Assembly: GCA_965227155.1 (NCBI GenBank)
Contig: OZ245731.1
Coordinates: 496,001 to 560,000 of the forward strand
Origin: UBA6059 sp965227155
GTDB lineage: Bacteria; Bacteroidota; Bacteroidia; Cytophagales; Cyclobacteriaceae
Direction: 5' to 3'
Length of the DNA: 64,000 nt
The notes under the pieces are model-generated. The model had not been told where the DNA came from and made no database searches. It saw nothing but the letters and a program-made list of their open reading frames with translations. A program made the translations under genes and the position numbers. Positions 8,928 to 16,378 of this stretch are shown piece by piece (within the stretch, counting starts at the first letter, position 1; every line of letters begins with the position of its first letter).

Positions 8928-9836
8928 ATGGCACTGTCTAAAATGGGAAGTAAGGTCCTGAAAATATGGCTATGTTCGGTAGTTATCCTTGGGTTAAGCC
9001 AAATTGCACAAGCGCAGAGGCATAATGGAGGTGTTGGTGGTGGCTACAGTATTGCAGCAACCAATATCAATTTGCAACCTACCAACGGGCGCTTCTTTGG
9101 TGGTAACGGATCAGGGTATGCTTTTTCAAATACCAGTTTTCTAAATGTTGCAGTCAGCGGCCGCTTCTTTGGTGGTGATGGTAGCGGCTACTCCTTTACC
9201 ACTACTCAATGGCCTCTGGCAGGTATGGTCAGATTCGGGGGTGGCATGGGTGCCGGTTATGCAACCAATACAACACAGTTCAATAATGTGGTATTACCTG
9301 TTGAACTAAAAACTTTTACGGCCAGGATAACTAGTGATGCGGTATTGCTGGAATGGAGTACCCATTCCGAAATAGACAATGATCATTTCCTGATACAAAA
9401 GAGTCATGATGGCCAAACCTATCAAAACATTGGTCAGGTAGCAGGCCATGGCACCACGAATGACCCCAAAAATTACGCCTTTACTGACACTGCGCCATTC
9501 ATTGGGCCTAACTACTACAGATTAAAGCAAGTGGATTATGATGGCCAGTATGAGTACTCCCCTAAGTCCTTCGTACACTATAATTTGAACCACGAAATAT
9601 CGGTGTACCCTAATCCGGTAATTAGCGGACAAGCTGTAAGTATTTTGCACAATGGTATAGATGATTTTAACCTTTTGATAATAGGCAATAACGGCAAAGT
9701 AAGTACAATTGTGGAGTCCGACTTAAATACGCAGCACGGTAAAACAAGTTTCTTGTGTAAGCAACCAGCAGGTCTTTATTTCCTGAAGATCATTTCAGGT
9801 CAATGGCAGAAAAGTTTCAAGATGATTATAAAATAA
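8928..9836 (+). CDS. Small T9SS-secreted protein with glycine-rich repeats
   Basis: This 302-residue protein has a signal peptide (about 1-30, ending A-Q-A-Q). The N-terminal third holds four short glycine repeats: G-G-V-G-G-G-Y (34-40), F-G-G-N-G-S-G-Y (57-64), F-G-G-D-G-S-G-Y (81-88) and F-G-G-G-M-G-A-G-Y (103-111), spaced about 23 residues apart. The linker L-P-V-E-L-K-T-F-T-A (about 123-132), common in Bacteroidota exoproteins, begins a fibronectin-like domain. From about 225 a type IX secretion sorting domain follows, with V-Y-P-N-P-V and an ending in G-L-Y-F-L-K-I plus a basic tail. It should be exported through the outer membrane by the T9SS and anchored or released. No enzymatic motif is seen; a structural or adhesive role is a guess. 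It forms a pair with the FGE-like gene. Confidence 0.82.
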   Translation: MALSKMGSKVLKIWLCSVVILGLSQIAQAQRHNGGVGGGYSIAATNINLQPTNGRFFGGNGSGYAFSNTSFLNVAVSGRFFGGDGSGYSFTTTQWPLAGMVRFGGGMGAGYATNTTQFNNVVLPVELKTFTARITSDAVLLEWSTHSEIDNDHFLIQKSHDGQTYQNIGQVAGHGTTNDPKNYAFTDTAPFIGPNYYRLKQVDYDGQYEYSPKSFVHYNLNHEISVYPNPVISGQAVSILHNGIDDFNLLIIGNNGKVSTIVESDLNTQHGKTSFLCKQPAGLYFLKIISGQWQKSFKMIIK

Positions 9837-9881
9837 CCACGCTTGTACTATGTAGCAAAACACCAACTTAAACCTATCGAT

Positions 9882-10130
9882 ATGAAAAAGTTTATGCTCA
9901 TTGAAAAATTTAAACCCAATTCCTATACCCTAATTTATGAACGACTGAAAACAGAGGCTAGTACGCTACCCGAAGGCCTCTATCATCTTAACTTTTGGAT
10001 TCATGGAGGAAACAATATCTGCTTCCATTTAATGGAAACCGATCACCCACATTTGTTTGCAGAATGGATGAAACAGTGGGATGAAATGGTAGAATATGAG
10101 ATCTTCTCAATTGATTTTTCTTATAAATAA
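9882..10130 (+). CDS. DUF3303-like small protein (divergent copy)
   Basis: An 82-residue cytoplasmic protein that aligns along its whole length with the product of the next gene: I-E-x-F-K-P-x-x-Y, L-P-x-G-L, N-I-C-F-x-L-M, H-P-x-L-F-x-x-W and Q-W-[DE]-x-[ML]-[VI]. These are the conserved positions of the DUF3303 family, whose function is unknown. This copy has F-W-I-H-G-G where the neighbour and the family have D-S-W, so it is the more diverged of a tandem duplication. A TTG at 9843 would add 13 residues, but the ATG at 9882 aligns with the sister protein. Confidence 0.7.
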   Translation: MKKFMLIEKFKPNSYTLIYERLKTEASTLPEGLYHLNFWIHGGNNICFHLMETDHPHLFAEWMKQWDEMVEYEIFSIDFSYK

Positions 10131-10187
10131 AACCTAAATAGGTAAAGAGCGAGCCATGGAAAACCGTAAACAACCAATTAATTGCAT

Positions 10188-10439
10188 ATGATTTATATGG
10201 TCATTGAAAATTTTAAACCGGATTGTTATAGCCAAATTTACGATCGGTTACATACAAAAGGGAGAATGCTGCCCACAGGATTGATATTTGTAGACTCCTG
10301 GGCCAATGCAAAGCAAAATATCTGCTTTCAATTGATGCAAACCCATCACCCGGAACTTTTTAAACAATGGATTAGTCAATGGGAAGATCTCATTGATTTT
10401 AAAATTTACCCTATTGAATTCAATACCAATGAGTTGTGA
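10188..10439 (+). CDS. DUF3303-like small protein (canonical copy)
   Basis: An 83-residue protein with the recognisable DUF3303 pattern: an M-V-I-E opening, G-R-M-L-P-x-G-L, V-D-S-W, C-F-Q-L-M near the centre, and W-I-S-Q-W-E-D-L-I-D-F at the C-terminal end. It has no signal sequence or membrane segment. The family is small, about 80-95 residues, and probably adopts a dimeric alpha/beta-barrel-like fold (inference). The ATG at 10188 is preferred over a TTG two codons upstream. It lies 57 bases after its diverged sister; duplication within this locus is the simplest explanation. Confidence 0.75.
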   Translation: MIYMVIENFKPDCYSQIYDRLHTKGRMLPTGLIFVDSWANAKQNICFQLMQTHHPELFKQWISQWEDLIDFKIYPIEFNTNEL

Positions 10440-10556
10440 TTTTACGTTTTAAGCTTTTAGGGTTATTTAAATTAATGGGAAGTATAAACAATCTGAGCTA
10501 CCTGATCAAAACACTTATCATTATCAATTCATGTTAAACCACTAAAAGAATGTATC

Positions 10557-11225
10557 GTGTATAATTTTTCCTATTTTAAAGAAAACGACAAGCAAATATT
10601 ACTTGATTTTATGGAAGCATATCCATTTGCTTTCATGACAGGTAGTTTTTCTTCTGGCAAACAAGTAGCCACTCAAATTCCAATTCTCATAGAAGAAAGA
10701 AATAATGAATTATGCTTTCAGGGACATTTTATGCGAAAAACCGACCACCACAGGGCCTTCTCTGAAAACCCTAATGCCCTGCTCGTATTTACAGGGCCGA
10801 GCTGTTATATAAGTGCTTCCTGGTACAGTAATCCTCAAATCGGTTCCACATGGAATTATATGAGTGTCCATGTAGAGGGTCAAATAGAGTTTATGTCCGA
10901 TGAAAATCAAATCCAATTCATGAAGAGACTTACCCTTAAGTATGAAAATGGCAATACAGATTCACCAACCTATTATGACAACCTGCCAGATCAATTTTTA
11001 AATAAAATGATGCCTGCTATAGTGGGTTTTGAGATTAAGGCAAAGCGAATCGAAAATGTAATTAAGCTGAGTCAAAACAGAGATGAACAGAGCTATGAAA
11101 ACATCATTTCCAAACTAGAAGCAAAAGGTGGGTATAGTGCAATGGTTGCTTCAGAAATGAGGAAAAGAAAGGCTGAATTATTCCCGCCCGGTGTAGAGTG
11201 GGACCCTTCAAAATTTGACTCTTAA
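10557..11225 (+). CDS. FMN-binding PaiB-family protein
   Basis: This 222-residue protein is of the PaiB/FMN-binding negative-regulator family, which has a split-barrel flavin-binding fold. In Bacillus, PaiB is linked to control of degradative-enzyme and sporulation genes; many homologues are simply flavoproteins. Visible family marks are the start M-Y-N-F-S-Y-F, Y-P-F-A-F-M near residue 22, the core W-Y-S-N and T-W-N-Y-M-S-V-H-V-E-G (about 88-107), and I-V-G-F-E-I about 150-160. The start is GTG 10557: the family typically starts M-Y-x-P-x-x-F, which this reproduces, and the nearby ATG at 10550 is in another frame. The acetyltransferase gene begins 9 bases after its stop, suggesting co-expression; pairing of paiB with a GNAT enzyme recalls the paiAB arrangement. 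Confidence 0.82.
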   Translation: MYNFSYFKENDKQILLDFMEAYPFAFMTGSFSSGKQVATQIPILIEERNNELCFQGHFMRKTDHHRAFSENPNALLVFTGPSCYISASWYSNPQIGSTWNYMSVHVEGQIEFMSDENQIQFMKRLTLKYENGNTDSPTYYDNLPDQFLNKMMPAIVGFEIKAKRIENVIKLSQNRDEQSYENIISKLEAKGGYSAMVASEMRKRKAELFPPGVEWDPSKFDS

Positions 11226-11234
11226 GCTATCAAC

Positions 11235-11702
11235 TTGAAACCACAAATAACCTTCAAAATTCATAGGCTAAATCACAGTGATGTTGCGGAATTTAGAGAT
11301 TTAGTCAAAATCTTTAAACATGTATTTGATAGCAAAGAACAAATATCAGATGATAGTCAATTGGGTAGGCTACTCTCAAATCCGGATTTTATGGTCTTTG
11401 TGATAAAACACAATGAGAAGATTGTAGGTGGCCTGACCATATATATTTTACACAGTTACTTTGGTAAGAAAGCAATAGCCTATATCTATGATATTGGGGT
11501 AAATCCTGATTATCAAGGTAAAGGATTAGGTAAGTCACTGATCGCTGAAGTTTGCAGGTATTGTAATGATAATGAATTCAAAGATGCTTTTGTAGAAGCA
11601 GAAAGTGATGACATTGATGCAGTCAACTTTTATAGAAAAACGAATTACGCAAGTGCAATAAATGCAACAGTATTCACATACACTTTTGAACACAAAGATT
11701 AG
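11235..11702 (+). CDS. GNAT acetyltransferase of the AAC(3)-I type
   Basis: This 155-residue GNAT-fold N-acetyltransferase shows acetyl-CoA-binding motif A as Y-Q-G-K-G-L-G-K (about 94-101), the preceding strand I-Y-D-I-G-V, and V-G-G-L-T-I-Y (about 64-70). Its pattern (F-x-x-V-F, a D-D-x-x-L-x-x-L-L spacing, V-E-A-E-x-D-D and F-Y-R-K-T) fits the AAC(3)-I aminoglycoside acetyltransferase branch closely. Whether it modifies an antibiotic or another amine cannot be told from sequence; such chromosomal homologues often do not confer resistance. The start is TTG 11235, since the in-frame region upstream runs straight to the stop of the PaiB-like gene and no ATG precedes residue 50. Confidence 0.75.
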   Translation: MKPQITFKIHRLNHSDVAEFRDLVKIFKHVFDSKEQISDDSQLGRLLSNPDFMVFVIKHNEKIVGGLTIYILHSYFGKKAIAYIYDIGVNPDYQGKGLGKSLIAEVCRYCNDNEFKDAFVEAESDDIDAVNFYRKTNYASAINATVFTYTFEHKD

Positions 11703-12026
11703 AAGGAACATCAAAGAGCCACCAACAAAGCACTTAAAATCAGACTAAACCATTCTTGAAGTAGAACCTCTAAATCGTACTTCCACCTTTGTTCACTTCC
11801 TCACGAAAGCAGATAAAATGATACCAGAATAGATGTAGTCAACATTAAACAGTATTACCTAAACCCTATAGGCATCTTCAGTAGCAACTTACCCCTCACA
11901 CTTTGAATAAGCAAAAACCTGTAAGGTTTTGGGGTGGTAGTGGATCAAACATAAACCTCGACAAGGTTTGGAACCTTGTTGAGGTTCGTAGCAAAGTCAT
12001 TACCTTTAAAAGTAAATCAGCCAAAA
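11703..12026. other. Spacer upstream of the GH3 gene
   Basis: Of these 324 bases, the first about 150 are AT-rich and featureless to me. The second half is copy C of the double-hairpin repeat. The GH3 promoter must lie within or right after the repeat, because only 40 bases separate the last hairpin from the ATG. Confidence 0.6.
11856..11990 (+). repeat. Double-hairpin intergenic repeat, copy C (left arm eroded)
   Basis: The copy keeps AAACCTGTAAGGTTT (11915-11929) and the second hairpin AACCTCGACAAGGTT (11954-11968), loop TGG, AACCTTGTTGAGGTT (11972-11986). The segment between them matches copies A and B. The left arm is reduced to a partial ACCTAAACCCTATAGG-like remnant. It lies 6.6 kb from copy B in the same orientation. 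Confidence 0.82.
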
Positions 12027-13964
12027 ATGAAACCAACGCCTATACTACTACTGGGCCTGCTGCTATGGGCCTGCAATACCGATACCATGAAGCAACCTGA
12101 GCTTTCTGCATTAGTGCTGGAAAAATCGACCGTGAAAGCAGAAGCCAACGGCTTATCCTTTCGAGATCTGAATAGCAATGGCAAGCTGGATGTCTACGAA
12201 GATCCTAATCAACCCACTGAAAAGAGAGTGGCAGACCTCATCTCCCGGATGACACTAGCTGAAAAAGCCGGTGCTCTTTTCATAAATGGGGTGGCTGTAA
12301 ATGCAGATGCCAGCCTGCAACGCGATCCCGATGACGGTGGCTTTACCGGAAACCTGCCGACCGCTATGGAAAGCATAGACAAGCTAAGCATGAATCATTT
12401 TAATGTATGGGCTATTCCCGATGACCCGGAGATATTTGCCCGCTGGTACAATAACCTGCAACAACATGCCGAGCAATCGAGATTGGGCATACCCGTATCC
12501 ATTGCAACAGATCCAAGGCACCATTTCAGCGAAAGCATTTTTGCCATGGAAGCACAGGGCTTCTCACAGTTTTGCGAGACATTGGGCCTTGCTGCTATAG
12601 ACGATCCTGATTTTGTGAGGGATTTTGCCAATATCGTTCGAAAGGAATACCTCGCCGTGGGCATGAGGATTGCCCTTCACCCTCAGGCAGACTTGGCTAC
12701 TGAGCCGCGATGGTCCCGTATCAGTGGGGCTTTTGGTGAAGATGCTGACCTCACCAGCAGGATGGTAAGGGCCTATCTCGCCGGTATGCAAGGAGATAGC
12801 CTCTCAGCCCAAAGTATAGCCTGCATGACCAAACATTTTCCCGGCGGAGGCCCACAAAAACTCGGGCTCGATCCGCATTTTGAGTTCCAGCAGGGACAGA
12901 TCTACCCCGGTGATAATTTTGATTACCACCTGATTCCCTTCGAAGCAGCCATAGAATCCAACACCGCATCCATCATGCCTTATTATGGTGTACCAAAAGA
13001 CCAAACTGAAGAGGAAGTAGCAATGGCTTTTAACAAAGCCATCATCACAGACCTGCTTAGAAATAAATACCATTATGAGGGCGTGGTTTGTGCTGACTGG
13101 GGCGTAATTACGGATACACCTATGGGGCCAAATGTAACCTGGCCGGCACGTGCCTGGGGCGTGGAGCATCTTAGTGAAGCAGATCGGGTGCTGAAAGTAC
13201 TGGAAGCCGGTTGCGATCAGTTTGGGGGTGAAAGTCGGCCGGAGTTGGTTATTCAGCTGGTGGAAGAAGGCAAGCTTTCGGAAGCCCGAATAGACGAATC
13301 GCTGCGGCGGATATTGAAGCAGAAATTTGAGCTGGCCCTTTTTGATAACCCTTTTGTAGATGAGACTAAAGTGAAAGAGACTGTGGGCATAGAGGCACAT
13401 GTAGCGCTTGGCATGGAAAGCCAGAAGCGATCATTGACCCTTCTTAAAAATGAAAACAAAACACTACCGCTCAATAAAAACACTTTAAAGGTATATGTGA
13501 AAGAATTAGATAGCATTGTGGTGGCTCAATATGCTACTGTGGTGGCAACTCCTCAAGAAGCTGATTTTGCAATTCTAAGACTCAAAACTCCATGGGAACC
13601 AGTTGATACTGACAATCCTTTTGCGCAGGGCTTTCATCATGGGGATCTGGATTTTAAAGGAGCTGAAAAAGCCGAAATACTAGACCTGTTGAAAACTGTA
13701 CCTACTGTAGTAGATATTTACCTGGATCGGCCTGCAGTGATTCCCGAAATTGCTGAAAATGCTGTTGCGTTAGTGGCCAATTATGGTGCCAGTGATCAGG
13801 CACTTTGCGAAGTGTTGTTTGGAAATGCTGCCCCCGAGGGCAAGCTGCCTTTTGAACTCCCCTCTTCTATGGAAGCGGTACGAAACCAAAAAACGGATGT
13901 GCCCTATGATAGCGAAAATCCACTTTTTGCGTTTGGTTTTGGATTGAGGTATGAATTGGAATAA
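12027..13964 (+). CDS. Lipoprotein glycoside hydrolase family 3 (beta-glycosidase)
   Basis: This 645-residue protein has a lipoprotein signal L-L-L-W-A-C (Cys at about 16), so it is anchored in the inner or outer membrane facing the periplasm or surface. The N-terminal (alpha/beta)8 domain shows the GH3 pattern: R-V-A-D-L-I-S-R-M-T-L-A-E-K (about 67-80), a P-R-W-S-R segment, K-H-F-P-G-G-G, and C-A-D-W-G carrying the predicted nucleophile Asp. The C-terminal part (about 460-645) is the second alpha/beta domain with S-L-T-L-L-K-N and a G-F-G-L ending. GH3 enzymes remove terminal glucose, xylose or GlcNAc units; the substrate here is not deducible. The longer TTG start at 11976 lies inside the repeat and is rejected. 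Confidence 0.88.
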   Translation: MKPTPILLLGLLLWACNTDTMKQPELSALVLEKSTVKAEANGLSFRDLNSNGKLDVYEDPNQPTEKRVADLISRMTLAEKAGALFINGVAVNADASLQRDPDDGGFTGNLPTAMESIDKLSMNHFNVWAIPDDPEIFARWYNNLQQHAEQSRLGIPVSIATDPRHHFSESIFAMEAQGFSQFCETLGLAAIDDPDFVRDFANIVRKEYLAVGMRIALHPQADLATEPRWSRISGAFGEDADLTSRMVRAYLAGMQGDSLSAQSIACMTKHFPGGGPQKLGLDPHFEFQQGQIYPGDNFDYHLIPFEAAIESNTASIMPYYGVPKDQTEEEVAMAFNKAIITDLLRNKYHYEGVVCADWGVITDTPMGPNVTWPARAWGVEHLSEADRVLKVLEAGCDQFGGESRPELVIQLVEEGKLSEARIDESLRRILKQKFELALFDNPFVDETKVKETVGIEAHVALGMESQKRSLTLLKNENKTLPLNKNTLKVYVKELDSIVVAQYATVVATPQEADFAILRLKTPWEPVDTDNPFAQGFHHGDLDFKGAEKAEILDLLKTVPTVVDIYLDRPAVIPEIAENAVALVANYGASDQALCEVLFGNAAPEGKLPFELPSSMEAVRNQKTDVPYDSENPLFAFGFGLRYELE

Positions 13965-14031
13965 ATACAATTTCAATACTTTTAAGAAGAATGGTCAGAA
14001 TGATTTCTGTTTTTCGATTGATACAATTCCA

Positions 14032-14104
14032 TTGATCACTTCTATCTAATTTTTATTTCACTAAATGATTGATCAAAGATTATAATCGCTTTATTCGATC
14101 ACTA
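14032..14104. promoter_or_regulatory. Repeated TGATCA-type sites upstream of the PIN toxin-antitoxin pair
   Basis: Three related sites, TTGATCACT (14032-14040), TTGATCAAA (14069-14077) and TCGATCACT (14095-14103), lie 40-110 bases before the antitoxin gene. TGATCA is palindromic, and autoregulated toxin-antitoxin operons commonly have repeated palindromes of this kind. The assignment is by position and pattern only. Confidence 0.3.
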
Positions 14105-14141
14105 ATAATACCTTTAAATTGGTTTTTCGTAAGTTTATAAT

Positions 14142-14354
14142 ATGGAATCTATACGAGTTGATATATTAAATCCTAAAGCGAAGAAGCTACTTCAGGATTT
14201 GGAAGACCTTGAGTTAATAGCTATCAATAAACCTGCTAGGAACTTATCACAAGTTTTAAATGAAATTAGAAGTAGAAATAATGATGATATTTCCATAGAA
14301 GAAATCACCAGCGAGGTTGAAAAAGTGAGAAGTGCCAGATATGCCTCAGAGTAG
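14142..14354 (+). CDS. Putative antitoxin of a PIN-family toxin-antitoxin pair
   Basis: A 70-residue, acidic, largely helical protein. It overlaps the following PIN gene, in the usual antitoxin-first order. The segment around L-S-Q-V-L-N-E-I and the charged C-terminus resemble small antitoxins that wrap around their toxin, but I recognise no named DNA-binding fold. The AT-rich composition differs from the neighbouring GH3 gene and suggests acquisition. The function is inferred from the partner. Confidence 0.7.
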   Translation: MESIRVDILNPKAKKLLQDLEDLELIAINKPARNLSQVLNEIRSRNNDDISIEEITSEVEKVRSARYASE

Positions 14355-14763
14355 GGTAATATTAGATACCAATCTTTTAATCTCCTTTTTAATTTCAAAA
14401 CAGCTTACTGAGTTAGAACAGGCACTTGAAAAAGGGCAAATTATTTTAGTTTTCTCAGAAGAGCTATTTAGAGAATTACTTACAGTCATCAATAGACCAA
14501 AATTCAAAAAGTATTTTAATAAATACGATCTGGAAAATTTACTTTCAATCATAGCAGATTATCTGCTTATATTTGAAGTCAAATCAAGCCTAAATATTAG
14601 CAGAGATAAAAAAGATAATTTTCTATTGAACTTAGCCGTAGATGCCCATGCCAATTATTTGGTTACCGGGGACAAGGACCTTCTTACTTTAGAGATGGTG
14701 GGATCTACTAAAATTATAACTTATAGACAATTTAGGGAAGCGTTAAACCTTGAAATCAATTGA
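14341..14763 (+). CDS. PIN-domain ribonuclease toxin (COG1569-like)
   Basis: A 140-residue PIN-domain protein. The acidic residues that bind the catalytic metal are present: Asp in I-L-D-T-N (near residue 8), Glu in S-E-E-L-F-R-E (about 40-46), Asp in R-D-K-K-D-N (about 93-98) and Asp in T-G-D-K-D-L-L (about 114-120). The R-P-K-F-K-K-Y motif is typical of the putative toxin component PIN family. Such toxins cleave RNA and are neutralised by the co-encoded antitoxin. ATG 14341 gives a 14-base overlap with the antitoxin gene; a GTG at 14332 is a less likely start. All catalytic residues look intact, so the toxin should be active. Confidence 0.85.
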   Translation: MPQSRVILDTNLLISFLISKQLTELEQALEKGQIILVFSEELFRELLTVINRPKFKKYFNKYDLENLLSIIADYLLIFEVKSSLNISRDKKDNFLLNLAVDAHANYLVTGDKDLLTLEMVGSTKIITYRQFREALNLEIN

Positions 14764-14904
14764 GGATGAGTTTCTAATTGAACTATTATAGCCTTAATGA
14801 TATATCAAGACCTAAAGGAATATAGGAGCAAGTAAAACCCCCAGCCACAGGTGCATTTTTAACTCCTATCTATCGACTAAAGTGGTTTATACTTAATATT
14901 CTTG

Positions 14905-15135
14905 TCAGGATGCTAGTGCCAGGTGATCAGCCGTTTCCAGCCATTCCATAAAGAAGCGGTAATTGATCCACTGGATTGAGGTTTGCTCCCCATTGACCCT
15001 GGTTTTTACCAATACCCACGCTTCCTGGTTGATATCCATAGAGGCCATCATCACTGTTTTTTCTACATGCTGACCATGTTCTTCGGCTATCAAGGTCTGC
15101 TTCACGATATCCTGTACATTTATATTGGCATTCAT
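14905..15135 (-). CDS. Small hypothetical protein
   Basis: A 76-residue open frame on the minus strand between two plus-strand genes. I do not recognise the family. The sequence looks protein-like: an amphipathic N-terminal helix (V-Q-D-I-V-K-Q-T-L), then alternating strands (W-V-L-V-K-T-R-V-N and S-I-Q-W-I-N-Y) and a C-terminal helix. There is no signal or membrane segment. A competing frame on the same strand (14927-15226) has a poor composition. Nothing nearby suggests a role. Confidence 0.5.
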   Translation of the reverse strand: MNANINVQDIVKQTLIAEEHGQHVEKTVMMASMDINQEAWVLVKTRVNGEQTSIQWINYRFFMEWLETADHLALAS

Positions 15136-15231
15136 AATGGCTGATTTTTATTTCTTCATCAAAATTGCCAAAAGTTAGGGAGGCATCTTTCAGTGAATTA
15201 CCAATTTTAGAATCTAGGTGAATCACCTATA

Positions 15232-15912
15232 TTGAAACTTCAAAAAGTGAATCTCTTGAAATCAGTCTTTGTGAATAAATATTCAGTGCCTGCGCTCATG
15301 CTAATGTTGTTGGTTCTAGGTATGAGCTGCCATAAAAAACTAAATAGTAGTCTTCTTACCAAACAAGCACCTTCGAAGTTTCATGCTGTATTTGAGACCA
15401 GCAAGGGTGATATCACAATCAGGGCTACCCGTGCCTGGTCACCCATGGCGGTAGATCGATTGTACCAATTGATCAAAAGTCAATATTATACTAACCTGCC
15501 AATATACCGGGTAGAACCAGGATACGTAGCGCAATTTGGTGTTCATACAGATTCTACTGTACAGCAATTTTGGGAATCACATACCCTCATGGATGAGGCG
15601 GTAAAATACCCTAACCGTAAGGGTACACTGGCATTTGCCCGTTCTGGGCCGAACAGCAGGTCAACGATCCTTTTTTTTAACCTTCAGGATAACAATCCAC
15701 GCCTGGATACATTGCATTGGAATGGTGTAACCGGCTTCCCTGTCATTGCCGAAATTACAGAGGGCCTGGAGGTAATCACCCGCTTTAACGATCAATATGG
15801 TGGCGCTCCTTACTCCGCCATAGACTCTATTCAGTACAAAGGACTCGCTTACCTCAACAAAAAATACCCAGGACTCGACTATATTGAAATTGCCAAAATT
15901 CTAAAAAATTGA
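15232..15912 (+). CDS. Cyclophilin-type peptidyl-prolyl isomerase, probable lipoprotein
   Basis: This protein of about 226 residues has a hydrophobic segment ending L-G-M-S-C (Cys about 33), consistent with a lipoprotein signal. The rest is a cyclophilin fold: F-E-T-S-K-G-D-I-T-I, Y-R-V-E-P-G-Y, K-G-T-L-A-F-A-R and F-P-V-I-A-E-I. The usual catalytic Arg (Y-R-V) is kept, but the F-M-x-Q-G-G motif reads Y-V-A-Q-F-G and the later S-Q-F-F-I reads T-I-L-F-F-N, so activity may be altered. It would act on proline bonds of periplasmic or outer-membrane proteins. The TTG start at 15232 gives a long n-region; GTG 15271 would give a more normal signal length. The start is therefore uncertain. Confidence 0.75.
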   Translation: MKLQKVNLLKSVFVNKYSVPALMLMLLVLGMSCHKKLNSSLLTKQAPSKFHAVFETSKGDITIRATRAWSPMAVDRLYQLIKSQYYTNLPIYRVEPGYVAQFGVHTDSTVQQFWESHTLMDEAVKYPNRKGTLAFARSGPNSRSTILFFNLQDNNPRLDTLHWNGVTGFPVIAEITEGLEVITRFNDQYGGAPYSAIDSIQYKGLAYLNKKYPGLDYIEIAKILKN

Positions 15913-15937
15913 ATTTTTTCTTCAAAATTCCCCATGA

Positions 15938-15978
15938 TGAGGGTATTTAAACACAGCAGGTTGATAGAAATACCCTCA
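15938..15978. repeat. 11-bp inverted repeat between cyclophilin and coiled-coil genes
   Basis: TGAGGGTATTT (15938-15948) and AAATACCCTCA (15968-15978) are perfect reverse complements around a 19-base loop, 60 bases before the next ATG. There is no T-run after it, so it is not a standard terminator. It could be an operator or an mRNA leader structure. Confidence 0.5.
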
Positions 15979-16037
15979 CAAATGGCCTGTCACTGGTGGC
16001 ATGGTCTTTTCGATACAATAGTCAAAAAGGAATAATT

Positions 16038-16334
16038 ATGACTAGAAGCGAAATAAAAGAAGAGACTAAAGAAAAAATTGATAAGATTTTTAGAAACATC
16101 GATCGACTGGAAGATCAGGCCGAATATCTAAAAAATGAGAAAGGCGTTCAATTTCAGGAAGAGATGGAAAAATTAAAGCTCAAGCGAAAGGAGCTTGAGG
16201 AAAAATACAATGCTATGGAAGATGCCAGTGAAGATGTGATCAAAGAATTAAAATCAGCTTCAGATGAAATAAGCAATGTAATTGGTAGCAGGATGGAAAA
16301 AATTAACGATAAAATCCAAGCTGCACTGGCCTAG
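16038..16334 (+). CDS. Small soluble coiled-coil protein
   Basis: A 98-residue, highly charged, fully helical protein with heptad-like spacing of Leu/Ile/Met through about residues 12-90. It has no Cys, signal or membrane segment. It resembles small bacterial coiled-coil proteins of stress or chromatin-associated type, but I cannot assign a family. The ATG at 16038 has an AAAGGA sequence 6-11 bases upstream; an earlier in-frame ATG (15996) adds 14 residues of non-helical sequence and is less likely. A strong terminator follows directly, and the 11-bp inverted repeat lies in its leader, so it is probably its own transcription unit. Confidence 0.7.
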   Translation: MTRSEIKEETKEKIDKIFRNIDRLEDQAEYLKNEKGVQFQEEMEKLKLKRKELEEKYNAMEDASEDVIKELKSASDEISNVIGSRMEKINDKIQAALA

Positions 16335-16342
16335 ATTGACAG

Positions 16343-16378
16343 GCTGTTCCGGTTCTTAAATCGGAACAGCTTTTTTTT
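16343..16378 (+). terminator. Rho-independent terminator
   Basis: GCTGTTCCG (16343-16351) pairs perfectly with CGGAACAGC (16362-16370) and is followed by eight T. It ends the coiled-coil gene's transcript; the minus-strand side lacks a T-run. Confidence 0.9.

Noticed and set aside
11903..12100. Open frame of 65 codons starting in repeat copy C
   Set aside because: It is translated from the repeat hairpins and the 5' end of the GH3 gene in another frame; the same repeat sequence elsewhere is not coding.
12804..13400. 198-codon open frame antisense to the GH3 gene
   Set aside because: The sense strand encodes conserved GH3 motifs throughout; the antisense product is His/Phe/Arg-rich without pattern.
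14927..15226. Alternative minus-strand frame overlapping the small hypothetical gene
   Set aside because: Poor residue composition compared with the 76-residue frame; only one of the two can be real and the other is more protein-like.
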